5,433 bases of DNA from Rhodobacter sp. (GTDB lineage Bacteria > Pseudomonadota > Alphaproteobacteria > Rhodobacterales > Rhodobacteraceae), in the NCBI GenBank assembly GCA_013824055.1, contig PNNE01000303.1, forward strand, positions 1 through 5,433, given 5' to 3'. Below the pieces are notes generated by a model. It was not told the origin of the DNA. It did not search any database and was given only the letters and a program-made list of their open reading frames with translations. Below, piece after piece: positions 1-5,433 of this stretch. The position numbers were made by a program, and so were the translations under genes. The first letter of the stretch is position 1, and each line of letters starts with the position of its first letter.

Positions 1-1362
1 ATCGCCCGGCAGAAGCGCGTCCACCGCGCGCAGGATCGCCTCGGCGCGGTCGCCGACCTCGTTGGCCTCGGGACAGGCCGCCAGGATCGCGGCGCGGATC
101 GACGCCGGGTCCTCGGTCCGCGGGTTGTCGTCGGTCACGTAAAGCACATCGGCATGGGCCTGCGCCGCGGCCCCCATCAGGGGGCGCTTGGTCCGGTCCC
201 GGTCGCCGCCCGCGCCGAAGACCAGGATGATCCGGCCCATCACATGCGGCCTCAGCGCCTTCAGCGCCGTCTCGATCGCATCCGGGGTGTGGGCGTAATC
301 GACATAGACCGCCGCCCCGTTCCTGCGCGTCGCCGCCAGTTGCATCCGGCCTCGCACGCCGGTCAGGCGTGGCAGCACCGCCAGCACGGCGTCAGGGGCA
401 TCCCCGGCCGCAATCGCCAGCCCTGCCGCGACGGCCACATTCTCGGCCTGGAAGGCCCCGATCAGCGCCAGGCGCGTCTGGAAGGCGCGGCCCTGCCACA
501 GATAGCGCACCTCCTGTCCGGTTGCGTCAGGCCGGGTCGCCGCGATCTGCAAATCCGCCCCCTGCCCCTTGCCCACGGTCAGGACCCGCAGCCCCCGGCC
601 CAGCGCCAGTTCGGCCATCTCGGAGCCCTTGGCACCGTCCAGGTTGACCACCGCCACCCCGTCCTCGGGCAAGAGGCGGGTGAAGAGCTGCGCCTTGGCC
701 TGGAAATAGGCCTCCATCGTCTTGTGGTAGTCCAGGTGGTCCTGCGTCAGGTTGGTGAAGCCCGCCGCGCGCAGACGCACCCCGTCGAGCCGCCGCTGGT
801 CGATCCCGTGGCTGGAGGCCTCCATCGCCGCATGGGTCACACCGCCCTGCACCGCCGCCGCCAGCAGCTTCTGCAAGGTCACCGGGTCCGGGGTGGTGTG
901 TCCCGCAGGTGCTGTCCAGGCCCCCTCGATCCCCGTGGTGCCGATATTGATCGCCTCATGCCCCAGCGCCGACCAGATCTGGCGGGTAAAGGTCGCGACC
1001 GAGGTCTTGCCGTTCGTCCCGGTCACCGCCACCATCACCTCGGGCTGGGCCCCGAACCAGAGCGCCGCCGCACAGGCCAGCGCGGACCGAGGGTCCTCGG
1101 CCACCACCAGCGCCACGTCGCTGTCGGCCAGCACCGCGCCCGCAAGTCTTGCGCCCTCGGCATCGGTCAGCACGGCCGCCGCTCCCTGCTCCAGCGCCAT
1201 CGGGATGAAGCTGGCGCCATGCACCGCCGTTCCCGGCAGCGCGGCGAACAGCATCCCCGCCCGCACCGAACGGCTGTCCGCCGTGATCCCCGACAGCGCC
1301 GGATCGCGTCCTGCCCTGGCGGTCAGGCCAAGGTCGGAAAGCCGTATCGCGCGCGCTGCCAT
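1..1362 (-). CDS. murE: UDP-MurNAc-tripeptide synthetase MurE, C-terminus cut off by window edge
   Basis: Cytoplasmic Mur ligase that uses ATP to add meso-diaminopimelate to UDP-MurNAc-L-Ala-D-Glu during peptidoglycan precursor synthesis. The frame stays open for 454 codons from ATG at 1362 to the window edge. Visible motifs are the ATP-binding loop TGTNGKT (residues 114-120), TTPDP (156-160), MEASSHG (180-186), DYHKTMEAYFQAK, whose Lys223 matches the carbamylated lysine of the family, and DNPR (412-415), the signature for meso-DAP rather than lysine. Their spacing is close to that of E. coli MurE (about 495 aa), so roughly 40 residues are missing, including the expected KGHE region. The start lies 12 nt after the ftsI stop and is preceded by a G-rich ribosome site (GGGGG, 1373-1369). 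It is the last gene seen in the operon, and murF would be expected next. The 3' truncation is only the window boundary; nothing suggests a pseudogene. Confidence 0.96.
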   Translation of the reverse strand, partial: MAARAIRLSDLGLTARAGRDPALSGITADSRSVRAGMLFAALPGTAVHGASFIPMALEQGAAAVLTDAEGARLAGAVLADSDVALVVAEDPRSALACAAALWFGAQPEVMVAVTGTNGKTSVATFTRQIWSALGHEAINIGTTGIEGAWTAPAGHTTPDPVTLQKLLAAAVQGGVTHAAMEASSHGIDQRRLDGVRLRAAGFTNLTQDHLDYHKTMEAYFQAKAQLFTRLLPEDGVAVVNLDGAKGSEMAELALGRGLRVLTVGKGQGADLQIAATRPDATGQEVRYLWQGRAFQTRLALIGAFQAENVAVAAGLAIAAGDAPDAVLAVLPRLTGVRGRMQLAATRRNGAAVYVDYAHTPDAIETALKALRPHVMGRIILVFGAGGDRDRTKRPLMGAAAQAHADVLYVTDDNPRTEDPASIRAAILAACPEANEVGDRAEAILRAVDALLPGD

Positions 1363-1374
1363 CGAACACCCCCG

Positions 1375-3165
1375 TCAGTTGCTCGCGGCAGTTACTGCAT
1401 CCACCACGACAGGTTCAAGCTTCGGCCGCAGCCCCATCAGCGGAGCGACGCGCCGGATGATCTCGGCGGCGACCGGCACCGCGGTCCAGCCTGCGGTCCG
1501 CCGGGGCTGGGACAAGGTGTCGTCCTGCGGCTCGTCCAGGGTCACGACCAACACATACTGCGGATTGCTGGCCGGGAACACTGCGGCAAAGGTGTTCACG
1601 ACCTTGTCTTCGTAATATCCCCCGGTCCGCTTCGGCTTGTCCGCCGTCCCGGTCTTGCCCGCGACCTCATAACCCGGCACTTCGCCCAGGCTGGCCGTGC
1701 CTTCCGTCACCACGCGGCGCAACATCCTGACCGACTCGTAGGCGGTCGTCTCGCTCATCACCCGGACGCCCGTCGTCGGCCCTTCGCGCTTCAGCAGCGT
1801 CGGCTTGATCGCCACCCCACCATTGGCAATCGCCGCGTAGGCGACCGCCAGATGCAGGGGCGAGGCCGACAGGCCGTGGCCGTAAGAGGCGGTGATCGTC
1901 ACGATCTCGGGCCATCGCCTCGGGATAAGCGGCCGGGCGCCGGGGGCTTCGATCAGCTCGACCGACGTCGGCTCGAAGAAGCCCAGCGATTTCAGGAAGG
2001 CCTGTTGCCGCAAGGCCCCGATCATCAGCGCGATATGGGCGGTGCCGACGTTCGAGGACTTGGCGATGACGTCGGTGACCGACAGCAAGGGCCCGTAGTT
2101 CTTGCCCTCGAACTCCGAGATCCTGTGCCGGCCCCATTGCATCGGGGCATTCGCATCGACCATCGAGTCCGGCTGGAGCAGCCCCAGTTCCAGTGCCTGC
2201 GCCGTGGCAAAGATCTTGAAGGTCGAGCCAAGCTCGTAGACCCCCTGGACCGCGCGGTTGAACAGGGGGCTGTCGCCGGGTTCGGCGTTGGGGTCGGCCA
2301 GCGGATTGGGCCGGTCGTTCGGATCGAAGGTCGGCAAGGACGCCATCGTCAGAATCTCGCCCGTGCGCGCATCCATCAGGATCGCCGTCGCGCCCTTGGC
2401 GTTCAGCATCGTCATGCCCGAAGCCAGGACCTCCTCGGTGGCCGATTGCAGCGTCAGGTCGATCGACAGCGTCAAGGGCTTGCCGCCCTGCGCCGGATCG
2501 CGCAGCCGCGCATCCATCGCCTTTTCGATTCCCGCCACGCCGATCACTTCGGCGGAATGCACGCCCTCCGCACCGAAGGAGCTGCCGCCAAGGATATGCG
2601 CGGCCAGCGTGCCATTGGGGTAAAGCCGCATTTCGCGCGGCCCGAACAGCAGGCCCGGATCGCCGATCTCGTGGACCTTCTGCATCTGTTCGGGGCTCAG
2701 GACCTTCCTGATCCAGACAAATCTGCGCCCGTCCGTGAAACGCCGCTCCAGTGCCTTGGCGTCCAGCTCGGGGAAAAGCTCGGCCAGTTTCTGTGCGGTG
2801 CCCTTGGGGTCCACCATGTCCTTGGGGTGCGCATAAAGCGCGTGGGTCGCCATGTTCGTCGCCAGCACGCGCCCGTTGCGGTCGGTGATGTCGGCGCGCT
2901 GCGCGATGATCTCGGCGCCGGTCGCCCTGGCGCGGGGTTCCGTCGGCTCGGTCGCCGCCATCAGCCCCATCCGCGCGCCGATGGTCCCGAAGGCCATGAC
3001 GAAGCTGGCACAGAGGATCAGCATGCGGAACTGCGCCCGGCCCCGCGACTTCTCGCGCAGCGCGTCATGCCTGAGCTTCAGGTTTTCCTTCTCGATGCTG
3101 TCGGGGTTCAGACCTTCCTGCCGGGCCTGCAGGACCCGGGCCAGAGGACGCAGGGGTGTGCGCAT
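1375..3165 (-). CDS. ftsI: Septal peptidoglycan transpeptidase FtsI (PBP3)
   Basis: Class B penicillin-binding protein of 596 aa that cross-links septal peptidoglycan in the divisome, with FtsW as the usual polymerase partner. The order seen is a basic cytoplasmic N-terminus (1-45), one membrane segment (about 46-70), a non-catalytic dimerisation region (about 80-230), then the transpeptidase domain with all three active-site motifs: STFK (nucleophile Ser314, Lys317), SSN (370-372) and KTG (504-506). No PASTA repeats follow. Length is normal for the family. I start it at ATG 3165 because GGAGGG (3179-3174) sits 8 nt upstream and the start is 1 nt after the ftsL stop. The in-frame ATG at 3207 would add 14 residues, overlaps ftsL and lacks a convincing ribosome site. 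Translation is probably coupled to ftsL. Confidence 0.96.
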   Translation of the reverse strand: MRTPLRPLARVLQARQEGLNPDSIEKENLKLRHDALREKSRGRAQFRMLILCASFVMAFGTIGARMGLMAATEPTEPRARATGAEIIAQRADITDRNGRVLATNMATHALYAHPKDMVDPKGTAQKLAELFPELDAKALERRFTDGRRFVWIRKVLSPEQMQKVHEIGDPGLLFGPREMRLYPNGTLAAHILGGSSFGAEGVHSAEVIGVAGIEKAMDARLRDPAQGGKPLTLSIDLTLQSATEEVLASGMTMLNAKGATAILMDARTGEILTMASLPTFDPNDRPNPLADPNAEPGDSPLFNRAVQGVYELGSTFKIFATAQALELGLLQPDSMVDANAPMQWGRHRISEFEGKNYGPLLSVTDVIAKSSNVGTAHIALMIGALRQQAFLKSLGFFEPTSVELIEAPGARPLIPRRWPEIVTITASYGHGLSASPLHLAVAYAAIANGGVAIKPTLLKREGPTTGVRVMSETTAYESVRMLRRVVTEGTASLGEVPGYEVAGKTGTADKPKRTGGYYEDKVVNTFAAVFPASNPQYVLVVTLDEPQDDTLSQPRRTAGWTAVPVAAEIIRRVAPLMGLRPKLEPVVVDAVTAASN

Positions 3166-3166
3166 C

Positions 3167-3523
3167 TTACAGGCCCTCCGCTTCGCCGGTGATCGTGCCC
3201 CGGACATCCTGGGTGAAGCTGATGTCGGGCAATTTCGGGCGTGGATAGGCGACCTGCGCCGCGGTGCCGAACTGCGACGGCTCCATCGGCAACAGGCCCA
3301 GCCGGTCGAAGTTTGCCGTCGCCAGGTCCCGCAGCCGGTCGGGGCGGTTCAGATAGGCCCATTCCGCCTTCTGCACCGTCAAGGCCTCGTGGAGGCCGAC
3401 GATCTGGCTCTGCAACGCCTCGACCTCTTTCAGCGCGGCCTGGGTGGCATAGTTCTCGCGGTAGGCCCAGAAGCCCAGGGCGATCAGGGCCAGGAAGGAA
3501 AGCACATACAGCACCGAGCGCAT
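3167..3523 (-). CDS. ftsL: Cell division protein FtsL
   Basis: Small bitopic divisome protein of 118 aa. In the family FtsL works with FtsB and FtsQ to recruit and activate FtsW/FtsI. The sequence shows a very short cytoplasmic N-terminus, one membrane helix (about residues 4-21), a predicted periplasmic coiled coil (about 24-60, regular Ala/Leu/Val heptad-like spacing), then the segment EWAYLNRPDRLRDLA (about 54-68), which fits the FtsL/FtsB-type end of the coiled coil, and a Pro-rich tail. FtsL diverges strongly in sequence, so the call rests on size, topology and position between rsmH and ftsI as much as on residues. ATG follows the rsmH TAG with no gap, and AAGGA (3537-3533) lies 9 nt upstream. 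The stop TAA is one base from the ftsI start. Confidence 0.9.
   Translation of the reverse strand: MRSVLYVLSFLALIALGFWAYRENYATQAALKEVEALQSQIVGLHEALTVQKAEWAYLNRPDRLRDLATANFDRLGLLPMEPSQFGTAAQVAYPRPKLPDISFTQDVRGTITGEAEGL
3174..3179 (-). promoter_or_regulatory. Ribosome binding site deciding the ftsI start
   Basis: The minus strand reads GGAGGG here, 8 nt before ATG 3165 and inside the last codons of ftsL. It is the clearest Shine-Dalgarno match in the window. It favours the start at 3165 over the upstream in-frame ATG at 3207. Confidence 0.75.
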
Positions 3524-4528
3524 CTAGCGGCGTCCTTTCTTCTGGATGTCCGGCAGGCCAAGCTCTGCCGCTGCAAGCGTCGTTGCGGGCGCATGGGTCC
3601 GCCGCCCGACCCGCAGCTTGGCCGACCGCGCGCGGGGGTTGCGGGCCACCTCGGCCTCGTCCGGGGCCACCGCCCTGCGCGTGACCATCTCGAACCGGGC
3701 CGTGGTGTCGGCCCTTGCGGGGGCATAGCGGTTGGCGTTCGACTCCTGCCCGCTGGCAAGCTGGAAGAACCGCTTCACGATCCGGTCCTCCAGGCTGTGG
3801 AACGTCACCACTGCCAGAAGCCCCCCCGGCTTCAGCGCCCGTTCGGCGGCGTTCAGGCCCTCGGCCAGTTCCTGGAATTCGGTGTTCACCGCGATGCGGA
3901 TCGCCTGAAAGCTGCGCGTGGCCGGGTGACTTTGCCCCGGCTTCGGGCGCGGCAGGCACTTCGAGACGATCGCGGCCAGCTGCGCCGTGGTCTGGATCGG
4001 TTCCACCGTCCGCGCCGTCACGATGGCATGGGCGATGCGCCGCGAGGCCCGCTCTTCGCCGTAGTGATACAGGATATCGGCAAGCACCGCCTCGTCCGAA
4101 GTGTTCACCAGATCCGCCGCAGACGGGCCGGACTGGCTCATCCGCATGTCCAGCGGTCCGTCCTTCATGAAGGAAAATCCGCGGTCCGCCTGGTCCAGCT
4201 GCATCGAGCTGACCCCAAGGTCCAGCACCACGCCATCCAGAGCCTCGCCCGCCAGGCTGTCCAGGTCGGAAAACCTCCCCGCCACCAGCCGCACCCGGTC
4301 GCCGCAGGGCGCGGCCCAGTCGGCGGCCATCCGCAGCGCCAGCGGGTCCCGGTCCACCCCGATCACCCGCTCCGCGCCCGCCCTCAGCAATTCGCGGGTG
4401 TATCCACCAGCCCCCAGCGTCCCGTCCAGCCAGACGCCGGAAACGGGCGCACACTCCCGCACAATCGCCTCGATCAGTACCGGAACATGAGGATCTTCAC
4501 TGGGGCGGCCTGGCAGCGGACCCTTCAT
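3524..4528 (-). CDS. rsmH: 16S rRNA (cytosine(1402)-N(4))-methyltransferase RsmH (MraW)
   Basis: SAM-dependent methyltransferase of 334 aa that methylates N4 of C1402 in the decoding site of 16S rRNA. Family hallmarks seen in order are HVPVL (14-18), the SAM loop DGTLGAGGYT (35-44), GVDRDPLAL (57-65) as the acidic motif after strand 2, LDLGVSSMQLDQADRGFSF (102-120), a helical insert (about 125-200), RSFQAIRIAVNTE (205-217) and TFHSLEDRIVKRFF (242-255). The tail is basic (KKGRR), which would suit RNA binding. Length is normal (E. coli 313 aa), with a slightly longer C-terminus. The ATG at 4528 is 4 nt after the mraZ stop, and its ribosome site (GGGGTAGGG) contains that stop codon, so translational coupling to mraZ is likely. 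The downstream stop TAG abuts the ftsL ATG. Confidence 0.97.
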   Translation of the reverse strand: MKGPLPGRPSEDPHVPVLIEAIVRECAPVSGVWLDGTLGAGGYTRELLRAGAERVIGVDRDPLALRMAADWAAPCGDRVRLVAGRFSDLDSLAGEALDGVVLDLGVSSMQLDQADRGFSFMKDGPLDMRMSQSGPSAADLVNTSDEAVLADILYHYGEERASRRIAHAIVTARTVEPIQTTAQLAAIVSKCLPRPKPGQSHPATRSFQAIRIAVNTEFQELAEGLNAAERALKPGGLLAVVTFHSLEDRIVKRFFQLASGQESNANRYAPARADTTARFEMVTRRAVAPDEAEVARNPRARSAKLRVGRRTHAPATTLAAAELGLPDIQKKGRR

Positions 4529-4532
4529 GGCC

Positions 4533-5039
4533 CTACCCCGTCCGCTTGTGCCGCCCGACCAGCGTCAGCGGGTCGATGTCGTCATCATCCTCGGCCTCAA
4601 GCTCGGCCTCATAGACCTCGCGGCGATAAAGTCGGAAGCGGTTGGTGAAACCGGCAAAGGCGGCCTCGCCGCCGGCTGCCAGGTCTTCGCCATGAAATCC
4701 CATCTTCTCGCGCACCTGGGGCGGCAGGACGATGCGGCCCTCGCCATCGACCTCGACCATCACCGACCGGCTGATCAGATCGCGCTCAGCGCGGGTCCGC
4801 TCTTTCGAGCCAAGCTCCATCGTCTCGATGTCCTCGGCCAGCCGGTCCGCGCCCAGCTTGGAATAGCATTCGACAAAGTTCCGCGACTTGCCGCCATAGA
4901 CCATGTAAAGCCGGGGGCGCTGCGTGTTCGAGGCCAGCGGGTCGTCGGCATTCAGAACGGCACGAAAGGCCGCCGGGATCGAGACCCGCGCCTTCCCGTC
5001 TACCTTCTGGTAGAACTCGCCTCTGAACGCCTCTGCCAT
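4533..5039 (-). CDS. mraZ: Transcriptional regulator MraZ
   Basis: DNA-binding protein of the AbrB/SpoVT swapped-hairpin fold, usually a ring-shaped oligomer. In E. coli it represses its own dcw promoter by binding TGGG-type direct repeats. The 168 residues hold two tandem half-repeats with the signature DxxxRxxxP: DGKARVSIP (14-22) and DGEGRIVLP (98-106). The first carries Ala where the second has Gly. A helical connector with many charged residues (about 60-92) lies between them. The C-terminus extends past the second domain with an acidic run (EDDDD, 150-154) and a basic end (GRHKRTG), making it somewhat longer than E. coli MraZ (152 aa). The start ATG at 5039 has AAAAGG (5055-5050) 10 nt upstream and a closer AAGG. 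It is the first gene of the operon, and box-like repeats at 5311-5355 are a likely target. Confidence 0.95.
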   Translation of the reverse strand: MAEAFRGEFYQKVDGKARVSIPAAFRAVLNADDPLASNTQRPRLYMVYGGKSRNFVECYSKLGADRLAEDIETMELGSKERTRAERDLISRSVMVEVDGEGRIVLPPQVREKMGFHGEDLAAGGEAAFAGFTNRFRLYRREVYEAELEAEDDDDIDPLTLVGRHKRTG

Positions 5040-5087
5040 CGCCTTGCGGCCTTTTCAAAACCCAAACCAACCCGAGGCGATGAAATG

Positions 5088-5126
5088 AAAAAGGCGGATC
5101 GGGTTGCTGCCACTACCCGATCCGCC
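5088..5126 (-). terminator. Intrinsic terminator in the mraZ leader
   Basis: On the minus strand a perfect 12-bp G+C-rich stem (5126-5115 paired with 5104-5093), with a 10-nt loop, is followed directly by five T residues (5092-5088). It ends 48 nt before the mraZ ATG and points toward the operon. It therefore must either end a separate upstream RNA or act as a partial attenuator of the dcw transcript. The plus strand lacks a T-run after the hairpin, so it works in one direction only. Confidence 0.9.
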
Positions 5127-5293
5127 GCTGTCCCATCGCTGGGCGTCCAGCTACGCGCGCCACCTGGGGGAGATGCTGCTCGCTCGCGCGCCGGATCTGT
5201 ACGTCCGATGAAAGGGGCTGCCTGTATGAAGCTGCCTTACGCCTGTTCGGGGTCTTTGGTCCGCCCCTGACTTTCACTTGCCCATCTCATCGT
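5088..5293 (-). ncRNA. upsM: Probable UpsM-like leader sRNA of the dcw operon
   Basis: In Rhodobacter sphaeroides the dcw operon has a long 5' leader. Partial termination before mraZ gives UpsM, an abundant sRNA of about 206 nt that is cut by RNase E, with the sRNA StsR as partner. Here the same position, strand, strong terminator and lack of a credible ORF support a homologue. The 3' end is set by the T-run at 5092-5088. The 5' end is only an estimate made by applying the R. sphaeroides length. A TTGCTT hexamer (minus strand 5331-5326) could be a -35 element for such a start, but I see no good -10, so the promoter is unresolved. I have not aligned the RNA with known UpsM, so homology is inferred from context. 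The interior is rich in GCGCGC tracts (5154-5161 and 5185-5192) that could pair in several ways. Confidence 0.6.
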
Positions 5294-5310
5294 CGTGAGC
5301 TGAACTTGAC

Positions 5311-5355
5311 TGGGATAGCATGGGAAAGCAAGGGAAAAATTGGGACCTTCTGGCC
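5311..5355 (+). promoter_or_regulatory. MraZ-box-like direct repeat array
   Basis: The plus strand shows TGGGA at 5311, TGGGA at 5321, AGGGA at 5331, TGGGA at 5341 and a partial TGGCC at 5351, each starting exactly 10 bp after the last. E. coli MraZ recognises TGGGN repeats separated by 5 nt, the same period. The array lies 270-315 bp upstream of mraZ, just before the estimated leader start, where binding could cover the promoter. This suggests autoregulation by MraZ. The TGGG strand is opposite to the mraZ coding strand. The repeat pattern is seen directly; the binding protein is inferred. Confidence 0.75.
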
Positions 5356-5365
5356 GCGATCTTGT

Positions 5366-5383
5366 GTTTCGTCCGGCCGAAAC
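5366..5383. repeat. Imperfect palindrome upstream of the MraZ-box array
   Basis: GTTTCG (5366-5371) and CGAAAC (5378-5383) form inverted arms around a CCGG centre, so 8 of 9 base pairs match about the axis. It could be a dimeric regulator site, but no regulator is identifiable. Two direct copies of ATCTTGTG (5359-5366 and 5389-5396, exactly 30 bp apart) flank it, and an inverted ATCTTG lies at 5409-5414. The rest of 5384-5433 shows no gene or terminator I can recognise. Confidence 0.35.
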
Positions 5384-5433
5384 CCAGCATCTTGTGGTGT
5401 CAGATCAGCAAGATTTTCAATCCCTAGGCGCGC

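Noticed and set aside
154..3192. Plus-strand open frame of 1012 codons
   Set aside because: It lies antisense to murE and ftsI, whose catalytic motifs are clear. The product is rich in Arg, His, Gly and Pro with no recognisable domain, typical of a shadow frame in high-G+C DNA.
2852..4648. Plus-strand open frame of 598 codons
   Set aside because: It runs antisense to ftsI, ftsL, rsmH and the end of mraZ, with low-complexity basic composition and no domain.
4527..5270. Plus-strand open frame of 247 codons covering mraZ and the leader
   Set aside because: It is a mirror frame of mraZ that happens to stay open through the leader and terminator hairpin. No protein family is recognisable.
5237..5290. 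Minus-strand 17-codon frame in the leader (ATG 5290, TAA 5239-5237), a possible leader peptide
   Set aside because: There is no Shine-Dalgarno sequence before it, and its composition shows no regulatory codon run. UpsM-type leaders are described as non-coding. Chance is a sufficient explanation.
5088..5433. RNase P RNA or 6S RNA in the structured leader
   Set aside because: The conserved RNase P core (such as GAAAGTCCGG-type sequence) is not seen on the minus strand, and the transcribed part is too short. No 6S-like long hairpin with a central bubble is evident.
5294..5433. CtrA-type sites (TTAA-N7-TTAA) or GANTC methylation sites controlling the dcw promoter
   Set aside because: I scanned this region by eye and found neither motif.

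Overview
The window is the start of an alphaproteobacterial division and cell wall (dcw) cluster, read entirely from the minus strand. The order, following transcription from right to left, is mraZ, rsmH (mraW), ftsL, ftsI and murE, and murE runs off the left edge. High G+C content, a short FtsL of Rhodobacterales type, the protein lengths and a long structured leader before mraZ all suggest the family Rhodobacteraceae/Paracoccaceae, possibly Paracoccus. The genus is inference from remembered relatives, not a database match.

Layout: 5433-5294 holds no gene I can recognise. It is A/T-richer than the coding DNA and carries an array of MraZ-box-like repeats (5311-5355, 10-bp period) and an imperfect palindrome just upstream. 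From about 5293 to 5088 lies a transcribed leader that ends in a strong intrinsic terminator (5088-5126), 48 nt before the mraZ start codon. This matches the arrangement known in Rhodobacter sphaeroides, where partial termination in the mraZ leader yields the abundant sRNA UpsM. The genes then follow almost without gaps: mraZ 5039-4533, rsmH 4528-3524, ftsL 3523-3167, ftsI 3165-1375, murE 1362 to beyond position 1. Intergenic spacings are 4, 0, 1 and 12 nt, so this is very probably one transcript with coupled translation.

Together the genes make a transcriptional regulator of the cluster (MraZ), a 16S rRNA methyltransferase (RsmH), two divisome membrane proteins (FtsL and the septal transpeptidase FtsI/PBP3), and the ligase that adds meso-diaminopimelate to the peptidoglycan precursor (MurE). 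The proteins look intact and ordinary. The most interesting material is in the 394-bp leader: a probable UpsM-type attenuator/sRNA, and MraZ-type boxes whose TGGG strand is opposite to mraZ. I found no mobile element, CRISPR array, tRNA or rRNA.
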